DNA from: an archaeon
GTDB taxonomy: Archaea > Thermoproteota > Bathyarchaeia > TCS64
Length of the DNA stretch: 5,146 bases
NCBI GenBank assembly: GCA_020444005.1
Contig: JAHLLU010000166.1
Span: 1-5,146 of the forward strand
Reading direction: 5' to 3'
The translations under genes were made by a program, and so were the position numbers. Below, one piece after another: positions 1 to 4,941 of the stretch (positions within the stretch are counted from its first letter, which is position 1; each line of letters starts with the position of its first letter). The notes beneath the pieces are model-generated. The model was given only the letters and a program-made list of their open reading frames with translations, was not told the origin of the DNA and made no database searches.

Positions 1-13
1 ACTCACAGAGTAA

Positions 14-45
14 GGGGGAGGGGGGGGTACCCCGGGAAAACCCGG
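14..45. other. G-run and small hairpin at left edge
   Basis: Seen directly: five Gs (14-18), an A, then eight Gs (20-27). GGGG-TA-CCCC (24-33) is palindromic, and CCGGG-AAAA-CCCGG (32-45) forms a perfect 5-bp stem with an A4 loop. No gene is visible between 1 and 137. The element lies more than 90 bases beyond the stop of the minus-strand RNase gene, so it may belong to a neighbour outside the window. It could act as a structured terminator, a G-quadruplex-prone tract or a homopolymer artefact. I assign no function. Confidence 0.4.
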
Positions 46-96
46 AAGCACCTTATTTCAATAAAACCAGCCCCAGAACAGCCCAGATCGCCTTCT

Positions 97-134
97 GATA
101 AACGTAAAAAAGTGTATGAGTAACGGGGTTTATC
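97..134 (-). terminator. Putative 3' end signal of the RNase gene
   Basis: On the minus strand, downstream of the TAG stop at 138-140, a run of six Ts occurs (the As at 106-111 on the plus strand). Archaeal RNA polymerase commonly terminates at such U-runs without a hairpin. The run lies inside a 7-bp inverted repeat, GATAAAC at 97-103 and GTTTATC at 128-134. That repeat could fold in the RNA, but it places the U-run in the loop rather than after the stem. The U-run is the stronger part of this call. Confidence 0.4.
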
Positions 135-137
135 GAC

Positions 138-1460
138 CTAAATCTGATATGTCTCGCCCTTCACAGGCGGCACCACAGAGTCATAAATATCCTTGAACCG
201 CTCAGCGCCCTCAGTATGCACCGGGAAAACCTTACCCGGGTTCACAATCTCCAATGCCTCACGAAGATCAGCCCTGCTCATGTGCCCAGATGCGTGAAGC
301 TGATGATACTTTAGCCCAAAGTGATCTAACCAGTTATGCAGCACCTCTTCCTCCAAGTCCTCGTCTGTAAAAGGCTCGCTCATACTGTAGATGAAGTGGC
401 TCCCCGGTTCGGGTCTGATATCAATCAGTTCTGTGAAGTTATAAAAATCCAGATTCACCAAATACCTTGTGGGGAACCGCTTAACCTCCTCCGCAGTAAC
501 AAGTCTATCCAAGTACTTGCGCTCCCAGACATAGTAATCCTTCTCAGCATACGTCCTAGAACGCTTCCTGCGATAATACACCCTAACCCAGTCATCAGTC
601 AAAGGATTAGGCAAAGAAAGATGCTCATCATCAAGCAAACGCTCCAACAAGTAAGCCGTCTTCGGGTGAATAACCAAAACCCGCCCAGACTCCACAGCCG
701 CCTCATAAAACGTCCTCCACCGATCCATGTCTCTGCTTGGCTGCGTAAAGATCACATGCTTCCCATCTTTACTAGCCTTTTTACAGACATCATGAACTCC
801 CTTAGCCACCTCGGGCTCACTAAGATGCTTGCGTTTACCGCTTCTCACCATCCGTGTGCCCTCACAGATCATCACATCTGGCTCCGCTTCACGTGCAAGC
901 TGTAGAAACTCCTTGGTCATCTCGCCTCTGGTGCCATGAACCCTCATATCACCAGTATAGACGATGGTGTTCTCGCTAGTGTGAATAATGTAACCGTATG
1001 CCGCTGGAATACTGTGATCAACATGAACAGGGTGAGCCTCAAGACTCCCCACATTCAACACATCACCCGTCCGGAACCCCTGATAATCATGGGCTCCATA
1101 ATCAGCGAATGCACTGGTCTTCTCCATCGCCTCCATGAAAAACCTTGTACCCTTTCCAAGAAACACTGGCACCTTTTTCTCTACAAACTTTAAGTGATTA
1201 ACATGATCCGCATGCGCATGGGACACAAAAACCCCATCAAAACAAGGATCACAGTAACCCAGATCCGTCTCCCCCAATACATCCTCACTATACAATCCGC
1301 TTATCTTGGGGAGCAAACCGAACTCAAAGTAATCTCTAAGCCCGTTGCCTCGTCTGGGCTGAAGCCAGTTAATGTAATACTCTGTTCCCATGTCGTCCTC
1401 AAGTAGAATCTTATTGCCGCCGATCTCATCCACGCCGCCAAAGAATCCGATGGACACCAT
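138..1460 (-). CDS. Beta-CASP MBL-fold ribonuclease, RNase J-like
   Basis: This 440-residue protein is a metallo-beta-lactamase fold nuclease of the beta-CASP branch (RNase J, CPSF73 and archaeal relatives), which degrades or trims RNA in the cytoplasm using two zinc ions. Visible motifs: N-terminal GGVDEIGGNK (8-17); metal-binding HAHADH (81-86); DHSIP with His149; TGD with Asp171; beta-CASP motif A at Glu200 (ICEGT); a beta-CASP core around 231-260 (FTQPSRDMDRW); motif B HASGH (389-393); motif C PVHTE with His415. All zinc and catalytic positions from motif 2 onward are therefore present. Oddity: between EDDMGT (21-26) and the LRDYFEFGLLP stretch (41-51) I do not find the strand ending in the usual LDFG/DAG motif 1 aspartate, so about 15 residues seem absent compared with relatives as I recall them. 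The ATG follows only a weak GTGAT Shine-Dalgarno-like match, and a TATA-like TTAAAT lies 26-31 bases upstream, so it may be leaderless. It is divergent from mobB. RNase rather than DNase activity is a family inference. Confidence 0.85.
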   Translation of the reverse strand: MVSIGFFGGVDEIGGNKILLEDDMGTEYYINWLQPRRGNGLRDYFEFGLLPKISGLYSEDVLGETDLGYCDPCFDGVFVSHAHADHVNHLKFVEKKVPVFLGKGTRFFMEAMEKTSAFADYGAHDYQGFRTGDVLNVGSLEAHPVHVDHSIPAAYGYIIHTSENTIVYTGDMRVHGTRGEMTKEFLQLAREAEPDVMICEGTRMVRSGKRKHLSEPEVAKGVHDVCKKASKDGKHVIFTQPSRDMDRWRTFYEAAVESGRVLVIHPKTAYLLERLLDDEHLSLPNPLTDDWVRVYYRRKRSRTYAEKDYYVWERKYLDRLVTAEEVKRFPTRYLVNLDFYNFTELIDIRPEPGSHFIYSMSEPFTDEDLEEEVLHNWLDHFGLKYHQLHASGHMSRADLREALEIVNPGKVFPVHTEGAERFKDIYDSVVPPVKGETYQI

Positions 1461-1534
1461 AACACATCAGTATCACAGCGGAGCCATTTAACACATAGGT
1501 AAGAGATAAAGCACCCCAAAGCCACCCTACCAGT
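1461..1534. promoter_or_regulatory. Divergent promoter gap, RNase / mobB
   Basis: This 74-base gap separates two divergent starts. For the minus gene, TTAAAT (complement of 1486-1491) lies 26-31 bases before its ATG. For the plus gene, GATAAAG (1505-1511) lies 24-30 bases before its ATG. Both distances fit leaderless archaeal transcription, and neither start has a good Shine-Dalgarno. The boxes are weak matches to the TTTAWATA consensus, so the exact positions are tentative. Confidence 0.3.
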
Positions 1535-2281
1535 ATGCCAGCCAGAGCAGTCGCAGTCACAGGATACAAAAACAGTGGAAAAACACGGGTCGTAGAAACA
1601 CTAACACGGGAACTCACCAAACGCGGCTACAAAGTAGGAACCATCAAACACACAGCCGACGACATAAACCTCGACACACCCGGAAAAGACACACATCGCC
1701 ACCGAGAAGCGGGAAGCCATGCCACAGCCATACTCCAAGAAAACACCACAGCCGTATTCCTAGATAGACATCTTACTCTTCAACAGGCAGCAGAACACCT
1801 TGGACCCCTCGATTTTCTGGTGATCGAAGGCTTCAAGACACTGGACACACATGCTCGTATTCTTGTTCCACGAGAAAACAGTGAGCTTGATTCTCTGAGG
1901 AACGGATTGGAGATAGCCGTTGTTAAGGTTCCTGAATCAGAGTATAACGCTGAGTCTGAGTTACCTACTATCTCCCTAGATCAAGCCTCCATACTGGCCG
2001 ACATAGTAGAAGCAAAGGCCTACCCACTCCTACCGGGACTGAACTGCCATAGCTGCGGCTACGATGACTGTAAAGAGATGGGAAAGAAGCTACTAGCTGG
2101 CGAAGCCGAAATAACACAGTGTATCGGTTATGGATCAAGCTTTACCCTCAAGGTAAACGACCAAACGGTAGCCATGAATAACTTTACAAGAGCCACCATG
2201 GAGAACGTCATCCTCGGCTTCCTCAAGACACTTAAAGGCGGAGAAGAAGCAAGAAAAATCAAGCTGGAGTTCGAAAAATGA
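1535..2281 (+). CDS. mobB: MobB fused to a four-Cys Fe-S domain
   Basis: This 248-residue protein has two parts. Residues 1-150 are a MobB P-loop GTPase, which assists insertion of the dinucleotide form of molybdenum/tungsten cofactor into enzymes. The Walker A motif is GYKNSGKT (10-17), followed by the family-typical TIKHTADD (36-43), a DTHRHREAGS block (52-61) and LDFLVIEGFK (92-101). Residues 165-198 carry LLPGLNC and cysteines 171, 174, 179 and 196, a CX2CX4CX16C pattern. It matches the small Fe-S cluster domain of RnfB and CO dehydrogenase-associated proteins, which binds a 4Fe-4S cluster. The tail (205-248) contains NNFTRATMENVILGFLKTLKG, cut here to its recognisable core, and resembles the C-terminus of other archaeal MobB fusions. 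The downstream nuclease gene overlaps its stop by ATGA, so the two are co-translated. No good Shine-Dalgarno is seen, so the mRNA is probably leaderless. Codon use shifts sharply inside the gene: third positions are mostly A/C before about 1750 and mostly G/T at 1856-1978. The GTPase assignment is firm. The redox or sensing role of the cluster is unknown. Confidence 0.85.
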   Translation: MPARAVAVTGYKNSGKTRVVETLTRELTKRGYKVGTIKHTADDINLDTPGKDTHRHREAGSHATAILQENTTAVFLDRHLTLQQAAEHLGPLDFLVIEGFKTLDTHARILVPRENSELDSLRNGLEIAVVKVPESEYNAESELPTISLDQASILADIVEAKAYPLLPGLNCHSCGYDDCKEMGKKLLAGEAEITQCIGYGSSFTLKVNDQTVAMNNFTRATMENVILGFLKTLKGGEEARKIKLEFEK

Positions 2282-3009
2282 GCACACAACTACACATATG
2301 CATAGACAGCAACGAGGCAAGCAAACAGAAAGCAATCATCACCTACCTGAAATTCAACGGATTCAACGTCGAGATCAAACCCCTAGACGTATGCGATTTC
2401 GTGGTAAGCGACAGAGTAGGCGTAGAACGCAAAGACTCATCAGACTTCCTCAGCAGCATGAAAGACGGACGCCTCTTCAATCAAGCCCGAGACATGGCTG
2501 AGATATACGAAAAACCAGTCATCATCCTAGAAGGATCAATGAAGAAAGCCCTCAAAAGAAGCAGAATGCGCCCCAGCAGCATCTACGGCGCCATGAGCAG
2601 CATCGCATTAGACTACGGTGTCAACATAATACCTACAGACGACCCGGAAAGCACAGCCGTACTCCTTCACAGACTATGCTACAGAGAACAAGCAAAAGAA
2701 GACCGGAAAATCCAGCTACGCAGCATCAACAGAAGCCTACCCCTAAACCAGCAACAAGTATTCCTATTATCCGGCCTACCCCAGATAGGCACCACCCTAG
2801 CAGAAGACCTACTAAACACATTCGAAACCCCATACGAAGTACTAGTAAAATTCGCGGAAGCCGAGATACACACCAGCGCATCAGGGAAAACAAAACGACT
2901 CCTCGGACCACTAGCTGAAATAAAAGGCGTAGGACCCACCATCGTCGAATCTGCTCAGCAACTTCTCAAAGAGAACTACCCTGAGCTGTGTGGTGTAGTC
3001 AAGAAATAG
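2278..3009 (+). CDS. xpf: XPF/ERCC4-family structure-specific nuclease
   Basis: This 243-residue protein is the short archaeal XPF/Mus81-type endonuclease, which cuts branched DNA (3' flaps, forks, repair intermediates), usually as a dimer. The ERCC4 nuclease domain covers about 5-135, with the signature D40, E50-R51-K52 and D56 (the GDXnERKX3D motif, with Cys39 in place of the usual Gly). It is followed by KDGRLFNQARDM (62-73) and the core strand VIILEG (81-86). A tandem helix-hairpin-helix DNA-binding region fills about 155-236, with hairpins at LSGLPQIGTTLAEDLL (164-179) and LAEIKGVGPTIVESA (212-226). No helicase precedes it, unlike euryarchaeal Hef. Two oddities: the first acidic motif reads IDSNE (9-13), where relatives normally have D-x-R-E, and the C-terminus (CGVVKK) lacks the PCNA-interacting peptide found in crenarchaeal XPF. 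The ATG overlaps the mobB stop as ATGA, so expression is translationally coupled. Codon third positions are overwhelmingly A or C (37 of 41 for residues 141-181). Confidence 0.88.
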   Translation: MSTQLHICIDSNEASKQKAIITYLKFNGFNVEIKPLDVCDFVVSDRVGVERKDSSDFLSSMKDGRLFNQARDMAEIYEKPVIILEGSMKKALKRSRMRPSSIYGAMSSIALDYGVNIIPTDDPESTAVLLHRLCYREQAKEDRKIQLRSINRSLPLNQQQVFLLSGLPQIGTTLAEDLLNTFETPYEVLVKFAEAEIHTSASGKTKRLLGPLAEIKGVGPTIVESAQQLLKENYPELCGVVKK

Positions 3010-3020
3010 CCGCGAAACTC

Positions 3021-3028
3021 ATTTATCA
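3021..3028 (+). promoter_or_regulatory. Candidate boxA for tRNA-Arg
   Basis: ATTTATCA contains a TATA-like core (TTTAT) 27-32 bases before the first base of the tRNA. That is the normal archaeal TATA-to-start distance, allowing a very short 5' leader. It suggests the tRNA has its own promoter rather than relying on read-through from the nuclease gene ending at 3009. Confidence 0.4.
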
Positions 3029-3053
3029 GAGAGCATTTGCCTATACCAAGGGT

Positions 3054-3129
3054 GGGCTCGTTGCATAGTGGATATTGCACCGGCCTCCGGAGCCGGAGAT
3101 CGCGGGTTCGAATCCTGCCGGGCCCGCCA
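3054..3129 (+). tRNA. tRNA-Arg (anticodon CCG)
   Basis: A complete cloverleaf can be folded. The acceptor stem is 3054-3060 with 3119-3125 (seven pairs including one U-G). The D arm is GCAT at 3063-3066 paired with TTGC at 3075-3078, with the 13-22 position unpaired and AGTGGATA as loop. The anticodon stem is CCGGC/GCCGG (3080-3084, 3092-3096) around a seven-base loop holding CCG at 3087-3089. The variable loop is five bases. The T stem is GCGGG/CCTGC around TTCGAAT. G73 is at 3126 and CCA is encoded at 3127-3129. There is no intron. A20 (3072) and C35 are the classical arginine identity bases. It reads CGG codons. The minus-strand TetR stop codon begins at the very next base. Confidence 0.97.
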
Positions 3130-3891
3130 CTATTCATAGTTGTCTAGGAAATGAGATAACAGTCTGATGACGTTGGTGGAGAAAATATCCATATCCATTC
3201 CCACTCTTTCAAGGGGGCTTCTACGTCGCATTACCTCGTTGATGGTTCCCCATGTTACAAAACTCATGAACTGCATTATCTGCATGTCTGGAAGCTGATT
3301 CTTTATTGTGCCATCTTGTTTTCCTTTCTGGATGGCCTTGGTCCATAGATTGTTGTGTCTAATGAACTGCAGGTATTCTTGCATCAAATTTGGCTCATCA
3401 AAATACTCTTCAAAATCAAATTCATCTAGAGCCTCTGGAGTCTCTATTAATTCATCCATTTTTTCTCTACCAATTGTCTCAGCAATTCGATTATAGGTTT
3501 CAGATGAGGAGAAGTTTTTGCTATTCAGGTTGTTCCAGAAATCTTTCACGACCATTAATACAATGGGTTTTTCTTCACTATTTTTGAAGAGTCTCTCACA
3601 GATATACAGGACCTGTTCCTTTCCTGTGAGATCGGTGTCTAGAATTTTCTCTATTTCCTCGTTTTCTTCTTTGTATATCTTGTTGCCCACAGCGTAGTGG
3701 ATGTCTTCTTTGTTGTTGAAGTAGTTGTAGAGGGTTTGTCTGCTGATGAAGGCCGCCTCGGCTATGTCTTCTAGGAGTACTTCGTCGTATGGTTTTTCTT
3801 TGAATAGTTTGGTGGCTTCATTTATGATGGTATTTCTTGTGCGTTCTTTTTTTCTTGTGCGTAGTTTGCGTTTGTCATTGGTTGGAGGCAT
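3130..3891 (-). CDS. TetR/AcrR-family transcriptional regulator
   Basis: This 253-residue cytoplasmic DNA-binding protein begins with a basic extension (KRKLRTRKKERTR, 7-19). A TetR helix-turn-helix domain follows at about 17-64: helix 1 TIINEATKLF (21-30), LLEDIAEAAFIS (39-50) and the recognition helix RQTLYNYFNNKEDI (51-64), which is the most diagnostic stretch. The remainder (65-253) is a helical, acidic ligand-binding and dimerisation domain with no recognisable ligand signature. It is longer than the common 190-220 residue TetR proteins. It is transcribed away from the DUF4386-like membrane gene across a 133-base region that holds an operator-like dyad, so it probably represses that gene and perhaps itself. 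A TATA box 25-32 bases before the ATG and the lack of a Shine-Dalgarno indicate a leaderless mRNA. Its stop directly abuts the tRNA-Arg 3' end, so its transcript probably runs antisense through the tRNA. The 5' part favours A/C third positions on its own coding strand. The inducer is unknown. Confidence 0.88.
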   Translation of the reverse strand: MPPTNDKRKLRTRKKERTRNTIINEATKLFKEKPYDEVLLEDIAEAAFISRQTLYNYFNNKEDIHYAVGNKIYKEENEEIEKILDTDLTGKEQVLYICERLFKNSEEKPIVLMVVKDFWNNLNSKNFSSSETYNRIAETIGREKMDELIETPEALDEFDFEEYFDEPNLMQEYLQFIRHNNLWTKAIQKGKQDGTIKNQLPDMQIMQFMSFVTWGTINEVMRRRSPLERVGMDMDIFSTNVIRLLSHFLDNYE

Positions 3892-3915
3892 TTTGATATC
3901 CAGTCTTTTACATTA

Positions 3916-3923
3916 TATATAAA
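3916..3923 (-). promoter_or_regulatory. TATA box of the TetR gene
   Basis: On the minus strand this reads TTTATATA, an exact archaeal TATA box, 25-32 bases before the TetR ATG at 3891. Transcription would start about at the ATG, giving a leaderless mRNA, which agrees with the absence of a ribosome binding site. Confidence 0.6.
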
Positions 3924-3973
3924 TTTTTACTATGAAGGTATAATTTAACTACGACTAAAATATTTTACACCAT

Positions 3974-3994
3974 GTCAAATATTTTATATATGAC
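3974..3994. promoter_or_regulatory. Operator-like dyad over the DUF4386 promoter
   Basis: GTCAAATAT (3974-3982) and ATATATGAC (3986-3994) are inverted copies with 8 of 9 positions matching, separated by TTT. The 21-bp size and symmetry suit a TetR-family dimer. The right half covers the TATA box at 3983-3990, so a bound repressor would block TBP. The site lies between the TetR gene and the membrane gene. Binding by this TetR protein is inferred. Confidence 0.5.
3983..3990 (+). promoter_or_regulatory. TATA box of the DUF4386-like gene
   Basis: TTTATATA, identical to the TetR gene's box, lies 35-42 bases before the ATG at 4025. This predicts a start near 4013 and a leader of about ten bases. 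AGGAAG at 4012-4017, seven bases before the ATG, is a possible ribosome binding site but would sit at the extreme 5' end of the mRNA. Confidence 0.55.
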
Positions 3995-4024
3995 CACAGT
4001 ACGTAGAGCACAGGAAGAATTAAG

Positions 4025-4738
4025 ATGAAAACAAAGCTGAACCCAAGAAACACAGCACGAATCGTCGGAATACTATTCATAATCGCGACAGCGGCACCAC
4101 TACTAAGCGTAGCCTTTGTGCCCCCAATATTCGGTCCAGAGAGCATCAATAATGTAATTCTGCTTGCTGATGACGAATTTGGAACACGTCTAGGCATACT
4201 CCTAGAGTTCACAATGGCAGTAGCCGTCGCGTCAATACCCATCGCAATGTACCCGATACTGAAAAAGATCAACCAGAGCATGGCACTAGGTTACGTCGCT
4301 GGGAGACTCGTTGAAGGAATAATGTTCACAATAGGCACAATCTGCATGCTGACGCTCTTAGCTCATAGTAAGGCTGCGGTTCAAACCTTCGCGGTTGACA
4401 CCGTCTGGAACCAGATAAGCCTGACACTGCTATCAATACGTTTAGCTGAGAGCCTCTTCGCCCAGTTCACGTTCAGCCTCGGCTCACTCATGTTCTACTA
4501 CATGCTATACAAAACAAAACTTATCCCACGCTGGCTAGCTGGATGGAGCCTAATCGGTGCAGTCCTGTTCCTAGCCTCGGCTTTCCTTGTGATGTTTGGC
4601 TTGGACTCTGGTTCAAGCCTCTATATTGGTTTGAATGCTCCCGGTGGCTTAGGTGAGATGGTCTTCGCGTTATGGTTGATCATCAAGGGATTCAATCCAT
4701 CCGCAATCAAAACCATCAGTGAGGATGAAACACAATGA
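4025..4738 (+). CDS. DUF4386-like six-TM membrane protein
   Basis: This 237-residue integral membrane protein has about six hydrophobic helices: 12-34, 55-79, 87-112, 136-162, 170-192 and 206-223. The arrangement and several stretches fit the DUF4386 family as I recall it: N-terminal NPRNTARIVGILFIIAT (6-22), the second-helix RLGILLEFTMAVAVASIPIA (55-74, ending in a YPILKKIN loop), and GYVAGRLVEGIMF (89-101). Family members have no established biochemical activity and often sit beside regulators or other small membrane proteins. No signal peptide cleavage site or catalytic motif is visible. The gene is divergent from the TetR gene and its TATA box is overlaid by a dyad, so repression by TetR is likely. 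Its stop overlaps the next ATG (ATGA at 4735-4738), implying coupling with the short DUF4013-like ORF. Third-position bias is patchy, A/C-rich near the start and at 4400-4560, and mixed after 4560. The family name is fairly secure and the function unknown. Confidence 0.7.
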   Translation: MKTKLNPRNTARIVGILFIIATAAPLLSVAFVPPIFGPESINNVILLADDEFGTRLGILLEFTMAVAVASIPIAMYPILKKINQSMALGYVAGRLVEGIMFTIGTICMLTLLAHSKAAVQTFAVDTVWNQISLTLLSIRLAESLFAQFTFSLGSLMFYYMLYKTKLIPRWLAGWSLIGAVLFLASAFLVMFGLDSGSSLYIGLNAPGGLGEMVFALWLIIKGFNPSAIKTISEDETQ

Positions 4739-4860
4739 AAGACCACTCAATAGACTATGTCAAAGCCTTGAAGAGACCGTTCCTAAACACAAGAAGCATT
4801 GTAATTGGAACGATCCTAGGTGTAATATCTATCGTGAACTTCACCGTAATGACTGTCTGA
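4735..4860 (+). pseudogene. Truncated DUF4013-like membrane protein N-terminus
   Basis: This 41-codon ORF begins inside the stop of the upstream gene (ATGA overlap). It reads as an N-terminal amphipathic stretch (IDYVKALKRPF, 6-16) followed by one hydrophobic helix (SIVIGTILGVISIVNFTVMTV, described here as residues 21 to 41). This pattern resembles the first strand and helix of DUF4013 proteins, which normally continue for 200 or so residues with more helices. Here a TGA follows at once. Shifting the reading frame after 4850 gives a short DCLKCLETG stretch that vaguely resembles the next part of the family, consistent with a frameshift or deletion. A hairpin terminator begins 15 bases after the stop, which instead could mean the 41-residue product is a functional small membrane protein. 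The degraded-gene reading is somewhat favoured, but the family match rests on memory of a short stretch. Confidence 0.45.
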
Positions 4861-4874
4861 AATGCTTGGAAACA

Positions 4875-4901
4875 GGGTCCAGTATCATAGGACCCATTTT
4901 T
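4875..4901 (+). terminator. Hairpin plus U-run terminator
   Basis: GGGTCC (4875-4880) and GGACCC (4890-4895) form a perfect 6-bp stem with a 9-base loop, followed by A and five Ts (4897-4901). It stands 15 bases after the 41-codon ORF and so would end the DUF4386/DUF4013 transcript. The T-run also overlaps the best TATA-like sequence for the next gene. Confidence 0.6.
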
Positions 4902-4905
4902 AATC
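4897..4905 (+). promoter_or_regulatory. Weak TATA-like element before the TusA-like gene
   Basis: TTTTTAATC lies 37-45 bases before the GTG start at 4942 and is the best promoter candidate in the short gap after the terminator. It would give a start near 4928. It may simply be the terminator's T-run, so the call is weak. Confidence 0.25.
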
Positions 4906-4941
4906 TATTATCTATTTCATATGTTTGGAGATGGAAGCTAA

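Larger units (their letters stand above)
3906..4000 (+). repeat. 19-bp periodic TTTTAC repeat in the control region
   Basis: TTTTAC occurs at 3906, 3925 and 3963, with TTTAAC at 3944 and TTTTAT at 3982. These five hexamers are spaced at exactly 19 bases. Units 2 and 3 also share a TAYGA block directly after the hexamer (TATGA, TACGA). Unit 2 alone is an imperfect dyad, TTTTAC-N7-GTATAA. The period could reflect tandem regulator binding sites, but the region is AT-rich and the conservation outside the hexamer is weak. Confidence 0.4.

Noticed and set aside
24..36. Cloning-site-like string with KpnI and SmaI sites
   Set aside because: The base order does not match the standard pUC polylinker and there is no flanking vector sequence, so it is most likely genuine genomic sequence.
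336..1406. Several long plus-strand open frames opposite the RNase gene
   Set aside because: They are shadows of the minus-strand gene: low-complexity translations with no domain, whereas the minus frame carries all beta-CASP motifs in order.
2278..3009. Hef-type helicase-nuclease
   Set aside because: No helicase motifs precede the ERCC4 domain, and the start is fixed close to the mobB stop.
3955..3990. Two AAATATTTTA direct repeats (3958 and 3977) as a separate element
   Set aside because: They fall on the same 19-bp register and inside the operator dyad, so they are already covered by those observations.
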